From DATJHM01 sp035493895 (lineage in GTDB: Bacteria > Chloroflexota > Ktedonobacteria > Ktedonobacterales > Ktedonobacteraceae), in the NCBI GenBank assembly GCA_035493895.1, contig DATJHM010000290.1:1-12180 (forward strand): DNA of 12,180 bases, in the 5' to 3' direction. Below are positions 1 through 6,232 of this stretch, piece after piece. Numbering within the stretch: position 1 is the stretch's first letter; the number at the start of each line of letters is the position of its first letter. The translations under genes were made by a program, and so were the position numbers. Below the pieces are notes generated by a model. That model saw only the letters and a list, made by a program, of their open reading frames with translations. It did no database searches and was not told where the DNA came from.

Positions 1-116
1 TTTTTCTGCGTAAGCTGAAGCCAGGCAATAAAATCTTTTGCCCCATTGACCAGGGTTTCTCCTCGGTAGACAACCCCATCCAGATCAATGAGATACGTGG
101 TATAGACAGGTAGCAT
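1..116 (-). CDS. HAD-IIA (NagD-like) phosphatase, N-terminal fragment
   Basis: Only the first 38 codons are in the window; the gene continues past the left edge. The reading frame begins with ATG at 114-116 and carries the HAD motif I as D11-L-D13-G-V-V-Y-R-G, followed by an N-G-A segment. This is the pattern of the HAD-IIA subfamily (NagD, 4-nitrophenylphosphatase and phosphoglycolate phosphatase relatives), where the first Asp is the nucleophile and the second the acid/base. A GGAG ribosome binding site lies at 121-124, four bases before the ATG. The gene follows dnaA by 68 nt on the same strand and could be read from the same transcript. The substrate cannot be inferred, because the cap domain is outside the window. 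Confidence 0.75.
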   Translation of the reverse strand, partial: MLPVYTTYLIDLDGVVYRGETLVNGAKDFIAWLQLTQK

Positions 117-144
117 AATTCTCCAATAATCCTCTATGAACTTC

Positions 145-165
145 AGGTCGTCGATTGGTCGACCT
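145..165. other. Small stem-loop between dnaA and the HAD gene
   Basis: AGGTCG (145-150) and CGACCT (160-165) form a perfect 6-bp stem with a 9-nt loop, about 20 nt past the dnaA stop codon. No T-run follows on either strand, so it is not a convincing terminator. It could mark an mRNA processing or stability site in a dnaA-HAD transcript, or be chance. Confidence 0.25.
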
Positions 166-183
166 CCCTCGTAATATACCACG

Positions 184-1704
184 TTAATCGCGCATAAGTT
201 GCTCACGAATGGCAATGACCTCGCGTCTGAGGGCTGGATCGAGGTTGACTGAGCGTTCGATCTTTTCGCAGGCATGCAGCACTGTGCTGTGATCGCGTCC
301 ACCGAAGAGTTGACCGATCTCCAGCAGCGAAGCCTGGGTTTCCTGGCGAATGAGATACATCGCAATCTGACGCGGAACAACGATATGCTTATCGCGCTGT
401 TTGCCGCACATGGCATCCAGCGAGATGCGATAGTACTCGGCCACCGCCTCGGCAATCTGACGGCTGCTCAAGCGTGTCTCCTTGACATCGTTGCCAAGAG
501 AAGACATTGCGGCACGTGCCACATCCATTGTCAGCTCGGTACGATGCAGTTGCTGATAGGCCATCAGACGATTGAGGCAACCTTCCAGCTCACGAATGTT
601 CGTCTGCACACGGCCCGCAATATAGGAGATGATATCATCCGGCACACGGTAGCGCAGCAGATCAGCCTTGACGCGCAGAATCGCCATACGGGTCTCCAGA
701 TCAGGCGGCTGTATGTCGGCGATCAATCCCCACTCGAAGCGCGAGCGCAGACGTTCCTCCAGGCTCACAATCGCTTTGGGTGGGCGATCACTACAGATGA
801 CAATCTGCTTGCTCATCTCGTGCAGGCTGTTAAATGTATGGAAGAACTCTTCCTCTGTCGACTCTTTGCCTGCGATAAACTGAATATCGTCGACCAGTAA
901 GATATCGACTGAGCGGTATTTGGCGCGAAACTCTTCGGTCGTACGGTAGCGGATCGCGTTAATGATCTCATTGGTAAATTGTTCGGAAGAGACATAGAGA
1001 ACCGCGAGGCCCGTCTGTACCCCCTGATGCCCGATGGCATGCAGAAGGTGCGTCTTGCCCAGTCCCACGCCGCCGTAGAGGAAGAGAGGATTATACGATT
1101 CGCCCGGTGCCTCTGCCACCGCAAGCGAGGCGGCATGGGCCAACCGATTGCTATTGCCCACGATGAAGGCATCGAACGTATAGCGCGGATTGAGCCGATT
1201 GTGCATCAAAATATTGGCACGTTGCTCATTATCCCACTCCTCCAACGAATCGCCAGCATTATGGGTTACATGCTGCAATTCGGGCTGATACGGAGTTTTC
1301 GGTGCAATATCGTAGAAAGGATTATAGTTCCCTCTGGGATAGCCCGGCTGTGGTGGGACGCGTTGAAAGGGGTCACGACCTGATGGAGGAGGTGATCCAA
1401 ATTCAGCAGGGAGATCATCAGTGGCGATAGTAAGCAACACAGTCTGGCCCGTAATGTCCTGGAGAAGCTGCTCAAGGGCGTGTTGCCAGCGTGCGCTAAT
1501 AACATCGCGGGCCAGATCGCTAGAAACCTGAAGGACAAAAGAAGCACCAGGCTGTTGTCCTTCAAAAAATCCGTCCTGGTCGGGCCCACCTGGAGGAAGA
1601 TTGAGGAGACGAGCATCTTGTAGCCAGGACTTTGAGTCGAGGTCTACTGATGACTTCTCCAGGCGCTCAAGGGCAGTACGCCAGATAGTAGCAGCAGTTT
1701 TCAC
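184..1704 (-). CDS. dnaA: Chromosomal replication initiator protein DnaA
   Basis: DnaA is the AAA+ ATPase that binds DnaA boxes and melts the origin. With the GTG start at 1702-1704 the protein has 506 residues, normal for the family. Domain I (about 1-95) begins with a typical I-W-x-x-x-L-E-R-L helix. A Pro/Gly-rich domain II linker spans roughly 96-170. The AAA+ core has Walker A GGVGLGKT (211-218), Walker B ILLVDD (268-273), sensor I around ICSDRPP (303-309) and the box VII arginine region LRSRFEWG (319-326). Domain IV ends with the DNA-binding signature GGRDHSTV (468-475). I chose GTG because GGGAG at 1713-1717 sits 8 nt before it; the longer in-frame ORF opens at 1746 inside the end of ridA without such a site. 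ridA ends 17 nt upstream, so co-transcription is likely. No dnaN, recF or gyrB is adjacent. Confidence 0.95.
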   Translation of the reverse strand: MKTAATIWRTALERLEKSSVDLDSKSWLQDARLLNLPPGGPDQDGFFEGQQPGASFVLQVSSDLARDVISARWQHALEQLLQDITGQTVLLTIATDDLPAEFGSPPPSGRDPFQRVPPQPGYPRGNYNPFYDIAPKTPYQPELQHVTHNAGDSLEEWDNEQRANILMHNRLNPRYTFDAFIVGNSNRLAHAASLAVAEAPGESYNPLFLYGGVGLGKTHLLHAIGHQGVQTGLAVLYVSSEQFTNEIINAIRYRTTEEFRAKYRSVDILLVDDIQFIAGKESTEEEFFHTFNSLHEMSKQIVICSDRPPKAIVSLEERLRSRFEWGLIADIQPPDLETRMAILRVKADLLRYRVPDDIISYIAGRVQTNIRELEGCLNRLMAYQQLHRTELTMDVARAAMSSLGNDVKETRLSSRQIAEAVAEYYRISLDAMCGKQRDKHIVVPRQIAMYLIRQETQASLLEIGQLFGGRDHSTVLHACEKIERSVNLDPALRREVIAIREQLMRD

Positions 1705-1712
1705 CAAATTTA

Positions 1713-1717
1713 CTCCC
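1713..1717 (-). promoter_or_regulatory. Ribosome binding site deciding the dnaA start
   Basis: GGGAG on the minus strand, 8 nt from the GTG at 1704. It favours a 506-residue DnaA over a 520-residue version that would start within the last codons of ridA. Confidence 0.65.
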
Positions 1718-1721
1718 GTGC

Positions 1722-2114
1722 TTAGGATTGGACGAGCGCTACACACTCAATTTCGACCAGCGCCTTTTTGGGTAGCTCGGCAACAGCCACAGTCGAGCGC
1801 GCAGGAGTGACTTCCCCATTTCCGAAATAAGAGGCATAGACGGCGTTCATGGCTTGAAAATCATCCATGCTAGCCAGAAAGACCGTTGTTTTGACGACCT
1901 GCTGAAGCGAGCTCCCGGCGCTTGCCAGCACAGCCTGAAGATTTTGAAACACGCGATGAGTTTGCGTTTGTACGTCAGAGCCGACCATCTCGCCAGTTGT
2001 TGGATCGAGGGCAACTTGCCCGGACGTATAGATAAACTGACCAACGCGTATCGCCTGGCTGTAAGGTCCGATAGCCGCAGGGGCCTGAGAAGTCGCAATT
2101 TGTGTCTTTTCCAT
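1722..2114 (-). CDS. ridA: RidA family enamine/imine deaminase
   Basis: A 130-residue member of the RidA (YjgF/YER057c/UK114) family, which hydrolyses reactive enamines and imines such as 2-aminoacrylate released by PLP enzymes. It normally acts as a cytosolic trimer. Seen here: GPYSQA (16-21), the SGQ turn (31-33), the catalytic arginine R106 within T-P-A-R-S-T-V, and the C-terminal E-I-E-C stretch with E121. The open frame extends upstream to 2372, but the extra residues overlap the kinase end and look unrelated. The ATG at 2112-2114 is supported by GGGA 9 nt upstream and by normal family length. It lies directly upstream of dnaA and after a candidate terminator that separates it from the kinase, so a promoter somewhere in 2115-2260 is expected; I could not pick one out with confidence. 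Confidence 0.93.
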   Translation of the reverse strand: MEKTQIATSQAPAAIGPYSQAIRVGQFIYTSGQVALDPTTGEMVGSDVQTQTHRVFQNLQAVLASAGSSLQQVVKTTVFLASMDDFQAMNAVYASYFGNGEVTPARSTVAVAELPKKALVEIECVALVQS

Positions 2115-2136
2115 AATGTAAATTCCCATTGATGGC

Positions 2137-2148
2137 AAGGATATCCTT
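2137..2148. promoter_or_regulatory. Palindrome in the ridA leader
   Basis: AAGGATATCCTT is a perfect 12-bp palindrome, extending imperfectly to 18 bp (2134-2151), 22 bp before the ridA ATG. It could be an operator, but perfect 12-bp palindromes are expected a few times by chance in a window this size. Confidence 0.2.
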
Positions 2149-2185
2149 ACCAAAGTAAACGACGATAGTAGGGAAACTAGTATCT

Positions 2186-2208
2186 CTGCGCCAGATAGTA
2201 CTGGCCAG
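2186..2208. other. Stem-loop upstream of ridA
   Basis: CTG (2186-2188) plus GCCAG (2190-2194) pair with CTGGC (2201-2205) plus CAG (2206-2208), with one bulged C and a 6-nt loop. It lies between the kinase terminator and ridA. There is no T-run, and its role is unknown. Confidence 0.25.
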
Positions 2209-2267
2209 AGAATACGATGCTGGCAGGCGGAAAGGGGAGAGGTAGCAAAGAACCGTCTGGTAGCAAG

Positions 2268-2314
2268 AAAAAGAGCGACCAGGAAGGTGGTTCTCGCGCT
2301 ATCTTCCCCTGGTC
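2268..2314 (-). terminator. Candidate intrinsic terminator after the kinase gene
   Basis: Directly after the kinase stop codon (2317-2319) the minus strand reads GACCAGG (arm 2308-2314), a 24-nt loop, then CCTGGTC (arm 2277-2283), then GCTCTTTTTCTTGC with five T at 2268-2272. The arms extend a little further if one mismatch or gap is allowed. Position and T-run fit a Rho-independent terminator separating the kinase from ridA-dnaA. Confidence 0.5.
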
Positions 2315-2316
2315 GA

Positions 2317-3294
2317 TTATGGCGTGTATTGTCCACGTCTGGAAGGAGGAGTTGGTCCCTGCCCATCGGCACCCAGAGGGTAGTTGCGCGGATAAGCTTG
2401 AGGTGGTATTGCAGTGGAAGAAGCTTGTTTCACACGCGAGATCTCTTTGGCGCAGTGGCGCAGGGCCTGCTGCATCTCAGCCGCTGAACTGAACCGGTCC
2501 TCTGGCTCTTTTTGTAACGTACGGATGACTAATTGTTCAAGAACGCCAGGTACCGTAGGATTAAATTGTCGTAGTGGTGGCGGATTGGCCGTGGCATGTT
2601 GCATAGCGATGGAAACCGCCGTTGGTCCGGCAAACGGAGGGCGACCGGTAAGCATCTCAAACATGACAACGCCAAGCGAATAGAGATCGGAAGAGGCCGT
2701 GAGAGTTTCACCACGAGCCTGCTCCGGCGATAAATAATCGGCTGTACCCAGCACGATACCACTGTTTGTTAAGCCTGCATCTTCGGCAACACGTACGATA
2801 CCGAAGTCGGTTAATTTGACCCAGGCACCGCCATCTCCCATGCTGGCTGCACCACTCCAGGCAAGCATAATGTTCTGAGGTTTGATATCGCGATGGATAA
2901 AGCCTCGAGCATGAGCAACCTGAAGGACGGCGCAAACCTGCGCTGCGATTTCTATGGCCTCGCGGGCCTGAAGCTGGCGGCGCTGACCAATGAGCTGTTT
3001 CAAAGTTGGGCCTTGAATATATTCCATCACCAGAAAATACTGGCCCATCTCTTCCACAAAATCATAAATGGTGACGGCATTTGGATGTGCTAGCGCGGCT
3101 GCTGCACGCGCTTCGCGGCGGAAGCGTTCGACGGCTCGTGAGTCATTTTTGTCCAGGGATCGCAATACTTTGATTGCAACGATCCGCTCTACGCGGTGAT
3201 CCCAGGTTTTAAAGACGCTCGCCATGCCGCCCGTGGCGATATGCTCACGTATCTCGTACCGTCCCGCTATCAGTGTGCCCTCAAATTGGTTCAA
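2317..3294 (-). CDS. Soluble Hanks-type Ser/Thr protein kinase
   Basis: A 325-residue eukaryotic-like kinase that phosphorylates Ser/Thr on unknown partners. The domain covers about 12-280. It has a glycine loop I-A-T-G-G-M-A-S-V (19-27), in which the usual first Gly is Ala, catalytic Lys K42 in V-A-I-K, E61, HRDIKPQN (134-141, an RD kinase), DFG (163-165), S-P-E (189-191) in place of A-P-E, and D203 in the D-L-Y-S-L-G segment. After the domain comes a short Pro-rich tail (297-325). No transmembrane helix, PASTA or other sensor domain follows, so the protein should be cytosolic, unlike PknB. The start is TTG at 3292-3294, with GAGG seven bases upstream. The gene is divergent from the GH3 lipoprotein and has its own promoter at 3355-3383. 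Confidence 0.93.
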   Translation of the reverse strand: MNQFEGTLIAGRYEIREHIATGGMASVFKTWDHRVERIVAIKVLRSLDKNDSRAVERFRREARAAAALAHPNAVTIYDFVEEMGQYFLVMEYIQGPTLKQLIGQRRQLQAREAIEIAAQVCAVLQVAHARGFIHRDIKPQNIMLAWSGAASMGDGGAWVKLTDFGIVRVAEDAGLTNSGIVLGTADYLSPEQARGETLTASSDLYSLGVVMFEMLTGRPPFAGPTAVSIAMQHATANPPPLRQFNPTVPGVLEQLVIRTLQKEPEDRFSSAAEMQQALRHCAKEISRVKQASSTAIPPQAYPRNYPLGADGQGPTPPSRRGQYTP

Positions 3295-3354
3295 CGTTCT
3301 ACCTCAAGCAACCTGGGCGAATACACCACAAGGGATTCTATAGTTTCAGAGGGT

Positions 3355-3383
3355 AGTATACCATTAATGAGTTATAACGTCGA
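3355..3383 (-). promoter_or_regulatory. Sigma-70-type promoter of the kinase gene
   Basis: On the minus strand: -35 TCGACG (3378-3383), 17-bp spacer, extended -10 TGGTATACT with hexamer TATACT (3355-3360). Expected transcription start is near 3348, giving a leader of about 50 nt before the TTG start. Confidence 0.55.
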
Positions 3384-3503
3384 GTACTCCATGCCTTTCT
3401 TTTCTTCTGCTGGCTGTGCTCAGAAGCAACGAATGTGTAACAAAATGCATCGAAAATACTAGCACCATCGTTTTCTCTGTGTGATGAAAGGATGTCAAAG
3501 AGT

Positions 3504-3531
3504 TTGGATTATGCGCAATGTGCGATATCAT
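3504..3531 (+). promoter_or_regulatory. Candidate promoter of the GH3 lipoprotein gene
   Basis: TTGGAT (3504-3509), 16-bp spacer, TATCAT (3526-3531), leaving a leader of about 100 nt before the ATG. A second -35-like TTGACG lies closer to the gene, near 3573, but has no well-spaced -10. The rest of the 346-nt divergent region (3295-3640) shows no supported gene. Confidence 0.4.
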
Positions 3532-3625
3532 TCAAGGATGAATAGTACTAAAGAGTGACTTCTCTTGATAAATTGACGTTTCTCATGGCAAGTCTGTGCT
3601 ATTTTTTATCGGATGCTGATATACC

Positions 3626-3631
3626 AAGGAG
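3626..3631 (+). promoter_or_regulatory. Ribosome binding site of the GH3 gene
   Basis: AAGGAG nine bases before the ATG at 3641. It fixes the start of the lipoprotein signal peptide. Confidence 0.7.
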
Positions 3632-3640
3632 TTTCTATTC

Positions 3641-4912
3641 ATGCAAACGAAACGGACTATTTCCAGGCGATCCGGGCCTTCCCATGCCTTCCTACTTCTC
3701 TGTAGCTTCATCGTGCTACTGGTTGGTTGTGGTGCCACAGGCGAAGCCAGCGGAAATAGTGCGGCCGCTTCTACTGTGGCTATTGCTTCTCCTACCGTCC
3801 CTACAGCGACTGCCCCTGTAGTAGACCTGAGCGCGACTGTTGCTGCGCAGCAACAACAGAAGGATCAGGCGAAAGTTCAGCAGCTCATGCACAATATGAC
3901 GCTGGACGAGAAACTTGGGCAGATGATTATGGTCGAGTATATTGGAACGCAATATGCGGATACTGAGTTGCCTGCAATGATTACCCAGGACCACGTCGGT
4001 GGTTTCCTTTTTCAGCAGGCCAATGGAAACTTTAATGCGCCTATCAATACCGTTGCGTCCGCCAATGCTTTTATCTCTCAAGCACAGAAGGATGCCAATG
4101 TGCCACTCTTAGTGGCTGTTGATCAGGAAGGTGGGTTGGTCAATAAGCTTTCTGAGTTCGCTGGCCCTCAGCCTTCAGCCGCTGCTCTGGCGGCTACCAA
4201 TGATCCCAATGCGGCATTCAATCAGGGCGCGAAGACCGCGCAGCTTATGAAGTCTCTGGGTATTAATGTCAATCTCGCACCTGTTGTGGACGTGGGACCG
4301 CAGACCAATTTGCTGGAGAGCCGCCAGTTTAGCGATAATCCTCAGACGGTGACCACGTATGCCGGTGCCTTTCTGAATGGTTTGCAGCAGGGTGGGATTG
4401 CTGGCTGCTTAAAACACTTCCCGGGTCTGGGTTCATTGCCCGCAGGGGATGATCCACATCAGGAAGTGCCGCGTGTTACAAGCAGCCTGTCTCAGCTCCA
4501 AAACAATGATTTATTCCCCTATACGCATCTGATTCAGCAGAATAATCCCGCTATGATTATGACGACAGATGTTTTTACCAATGCCCTTGATCCGAATAAT
4601 CCGGCAGAGCTTTCACAAAAGGTGGTCACGGATACCTTGCGGAAACAGATGGGGTTCAATGGCGTGATCATCACCGATGGCATTTATATGCTGGAGCGTG
4701 CAAACTATATGCCTATGGTACAGGCGGCGACACAGGCGATTATCGCAGGCAATGATATCGTCGAAGGGCCCTATCGTGCGCAAGACGTTGCCAGTCTAAT
4801 TACTTCGCTCAATCAGGCTATCCAGAATGGTCAGTTGAGTACGCAGCAGGTGGATCAGTCAGTACAACGCATTCTCGCGATGAAAGTGCAATATGGCATG
4901 ATTCAGGCCTGA
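3641..4912 (+). CDS. Glycoside hydrolase family 3 lipoprotein (NagZ-like)
   Basis: A 423-residue predicted lipoprotein, outward-facing on the membrane. The signal peptide has a basic start, a hydrophobic core (16-28) and lipobox L-V-G-C with lipidated C30. A Ala/Ser/Thr/Pro-rich linker (31-70) follows, then the GH3 TIM-barrel. Family marks: L-D-E-K-L-G-Q-M (88-95), VDQEGG (160-165), KHFPG (258-262), a D271-P-H273 pair at the place of the Asp-His dyad used by NagZ-type beta-N-acetylglucosaminidases, and nucleophile D346 in I-I-T-D-G. Only the first GH3 domain is present, as in NagZ. The usual G-G-R-V-x-R reads G-G-L-V-N-K here, so the substrate may differ from standard GlcNAc-MurNAc. A role in wall glycan turnover is inference. 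It converges with the propeller lipoprotein gene and shares a 3' stem-loop with it. Confidence 0.9.
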   Translation: MQTKRTISRRSGPSHAFLLLCSFIVLLVGCGATGEASGNSAAASTVAIASPTVPTATAPVVDLSATVAAQQQQKDQAKVQQLMHNMTLDEKLGQMIMVEYIGTQYADTELPAMITQDHVGGFLFQQANGNFNAPINTVASANAFISQAQKDANVPLLVAVDQEGGLVNKLSEFAGPQPSAAALAATNDPNAAFNQGAKTAQLMKSLGINVNLAPVVDVGPQTNLLESRQFSDNPQTVTTYAGAFLNGLQQGGIAGCLKHFPGLGSLPAGDDPHQEVPRVTSSLSQLQNNDLFPYTHLIQQNNPAMIMTTDVFTNALDPNNPAELSQKVVTDTLRKQMGFNGVIITDGIYMLERANYMPMVQAATQAIIAGNDIVEGPYRAQDVASLITSLNQAIQNGQLSTQQVDQSVQRILAMKVQYGMIQA

Positions 4913-4921
4913 CCGATGCGG

Positions 4922-4954
4922 CCCTCGGGGGAGATTTTATGCTCCCCACGAGGG
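4922..4954. terminator. Shared stem-loop at the GH3/propeller convergence
   Basis: CCCTCGGGGGAG (4922-4933) pairs with CTCCCC and CGAGGG (4942-4954), a 12-bp GC-rich stem with one bulged A and an 8-nt loop. It starts 10 nt after the GH3 stop. The stop codon of the minus-strand gene (4937-4939) lies in the loop. No T-run follows in either direction, so it may act as a bidirectional 3'-end barrier rather than a classic intrinsic terminator. Confidence 0.5.
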
Positions 4955-6148
4955 ACGTGAATCCGCGTCCAGGTGGCCACCGGCATTCGTCAGTTGAACC
5001 GGTGCCCCCTGCACCTTGAGCATCTTTGTTTTGGTGTCAGTGGCCACATGCACGAACCAGATGTCAAAAACGCTATTATTATAGGCAAGATAAGCCAGCT
5101 CCTTGCCGTCAGGTGACCAGAATGGTTGACTGATGAAGAGTCCCTGCTCAAGCAGTACCGACTGACTGTATTGGTCCAGTGCTTGCTTATCAACGTCGGG
5201 ATTATTGGGGTCCTGTGTGATATTCTCTGGCACGGGCATGATATACAGACCCATATGCGTGGCATCCATACGGCGTACATAAGCGATTGTATTGCCATCA
5301 GGAGAGAAGGCGGGCTCGAGATTCGACTGATCTTCAGGCGTAATCGCGACGCCCGGGTCGAAAGCGAAGCCCGTTGCTCCGGGACGATACTTGCCAGGAT
5401 TATTGGCAATCGCGTTGGGGTCTTCCATATAGAGCTGTGTCAATTGTTTCAGGCCAGTGTTATCGTAGGCATAGTGCGTGTAGATAATCTGATCGCTATG
5501 GTCCGGGCGATAGCTAGGATCACGATCGCCCCCGGCACCGTAGTTGGCGTAAGCAATCGTCTGGGGCGTAGCCTGAGGATTGTCAATAGAGATCTCGAAG
5601 ACCTGGAGATCGAGCAAGAAAGCGTCCACGCCGGGGTTCGTATAGGATTTTGCCAGATCGCTCAAGAAGACCAGGTGCGTGTTATCTTGCCAGGAAGGTT
5701 GAGCATACCAGACTGCCGTGCTGAGAGGGGCCCCCATCGGCGAATTGGGATTGGCGAGATATTGTCCGGCTCCTGAGCGCAGCAGTTTGGGCTGACCACC
5801 AGTGGAGGGCAGAAGCATCAGATCGGAATAGTCCTCATAGCGTTTGACAAATGCAATCCACTTGCCATCAGGGGAGACGGCGGGATCGCGTACATCCATG
5901 CCGCTCGTCAATTGTGTGAGCTTTTTTGTGCCATCGAGCTCATAGAGATTGCGATTATATGTAAAATAGATTTTGCCTTGAAACACCGCCTGGGCCGTCT
6001 TATTGACCCCCAGCGAGCCGCCGGAGGTCTTATTGCTCTGAAAATTGCTGGATGGCGAATTGCCGATACCCAGGCAACTTTGCAAGCTCAGGGCAAGGAG
6101 TGCAAGCAAACTCCATAGTTGCCAGTAATTCTGTTTTTTCCTCTTCAT
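4937..6148 (-). CDS. Lipoprotein with TolB/WD40-like beta-propeller
   Basis: A 403-residue predicted lipoprotein with basic start K-R-K-K, hydrophobic core (11-22) and lipobox-like L-Q-S-C with C25. After a Ser/Asn-rich linker it carries repeated TolB-type (PD40) propeller strands. The clearest are PAVSPDGKWIAFV (89-101), PSWQDNTHLVF (151-161), a diverged PSYRPD copy (211-216), PAFSPDGNTIAYV (279-291) and PFWSPDGKELAYL (342-354), with a closing RPSWG at 398-402. That is consistent with a six-bladed propeller. Such lipoproteins bind partners or ligands at the cell surface; no catalytic residues are evident and the ligand is unknown. The ATG is preceded by AGAGG at a short 4-nt spacing. It has its own promoter at 6179-6207 and lies downstream of the LCP gene on the same strand. 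Confidence 0.85.
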   Translation of the reverse strand: MKRKKQNYWQLWSLLALLALSLQSCLGIGNSPSSNFQSNKTSGGSLGVNKTAQAVFQGKIYFTYNRNLYELDGTKKLTQLTSGMDVRDPAVSPDGKWIAFVKRYEDYSDLMLLPSTGGQPKLLRSGAGQYLANPNSPMGAPLSTAVWYAQPSWQDNTHLVFLSDLAKSYTNPGVDAFLLDLQVFEISIDNPQATPQTIAYANYGAGGDRDPSYRPDHSDQIIYTHYAYDNTGLKQLTQLYMEDPNAIANNPGKYRPGATGFAFDPGVAITPEDQSNLEPAFSPDGNTIAYVRRMDATHMGLYIMPVPENITQDPNNPDVDKQALDQYSQSVLLEQGLFISQPFWSPDGKELAYLAYNNSVFDIWFVHVATDTKTKMLKVQGAPVQLTNAGGHLDADSRPSWGA

Positions 6149-6178
6149 ATGCCCTCTATTTTTAACATTTAAGAAGTA

Positions 6179-6207
6179 TTTCTAGATATTTAGTATCATA
6201 CTGTCAT
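6179..6207 (-). promoter_or_regulatory. Promoter of the propeller lipoprotein gene
   Basis: On the minus strand: ATGACA (6202-6207), 17-bp spacer, TAGAAA (6179-6184). This gives a leader of about 25 nt before the ATG at 6148. It sits in the 84-nt gap after the LCP gene; no clear terminator for LCP is visible there, so read-through is also possible. Confidence 0.45.
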
Positions 6208-6232
6208 GCCGATTCAGGTCTTTTGAGGCCCC

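Noticed and set aside
274..900. Plus-strand 208-codon open frame inside dnaA
   Set aside because: It lies wholly antisense to the conserved AAA+ and DNA-binding domains of dnaA, has no family resemblance, and is a shadow of codon bias.
1..2260. Replication origin next to dnaA
   Set aside because: I looked for TTATCCACA-like boxes around dnaA and in the gaps and saw no cluster. One loose match (7 of 9, near 8588-8596) stands alone far from dnaA.
2115..2372. 86-residue N-terminal extension of RidA
   Set aside because: It overlaps the kinase end and the candidate terminator, shows no domain, and RidA proteins start at the position I chose, which has its own ribosome binding site.
3196..3462. 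Plus-strand 88-codon ORF across the kinase start and divergent region
   Set aside because: It is antisense to the kinase N-terminus and runs through its promoter, with no ribosome binding site or recognisable domain.
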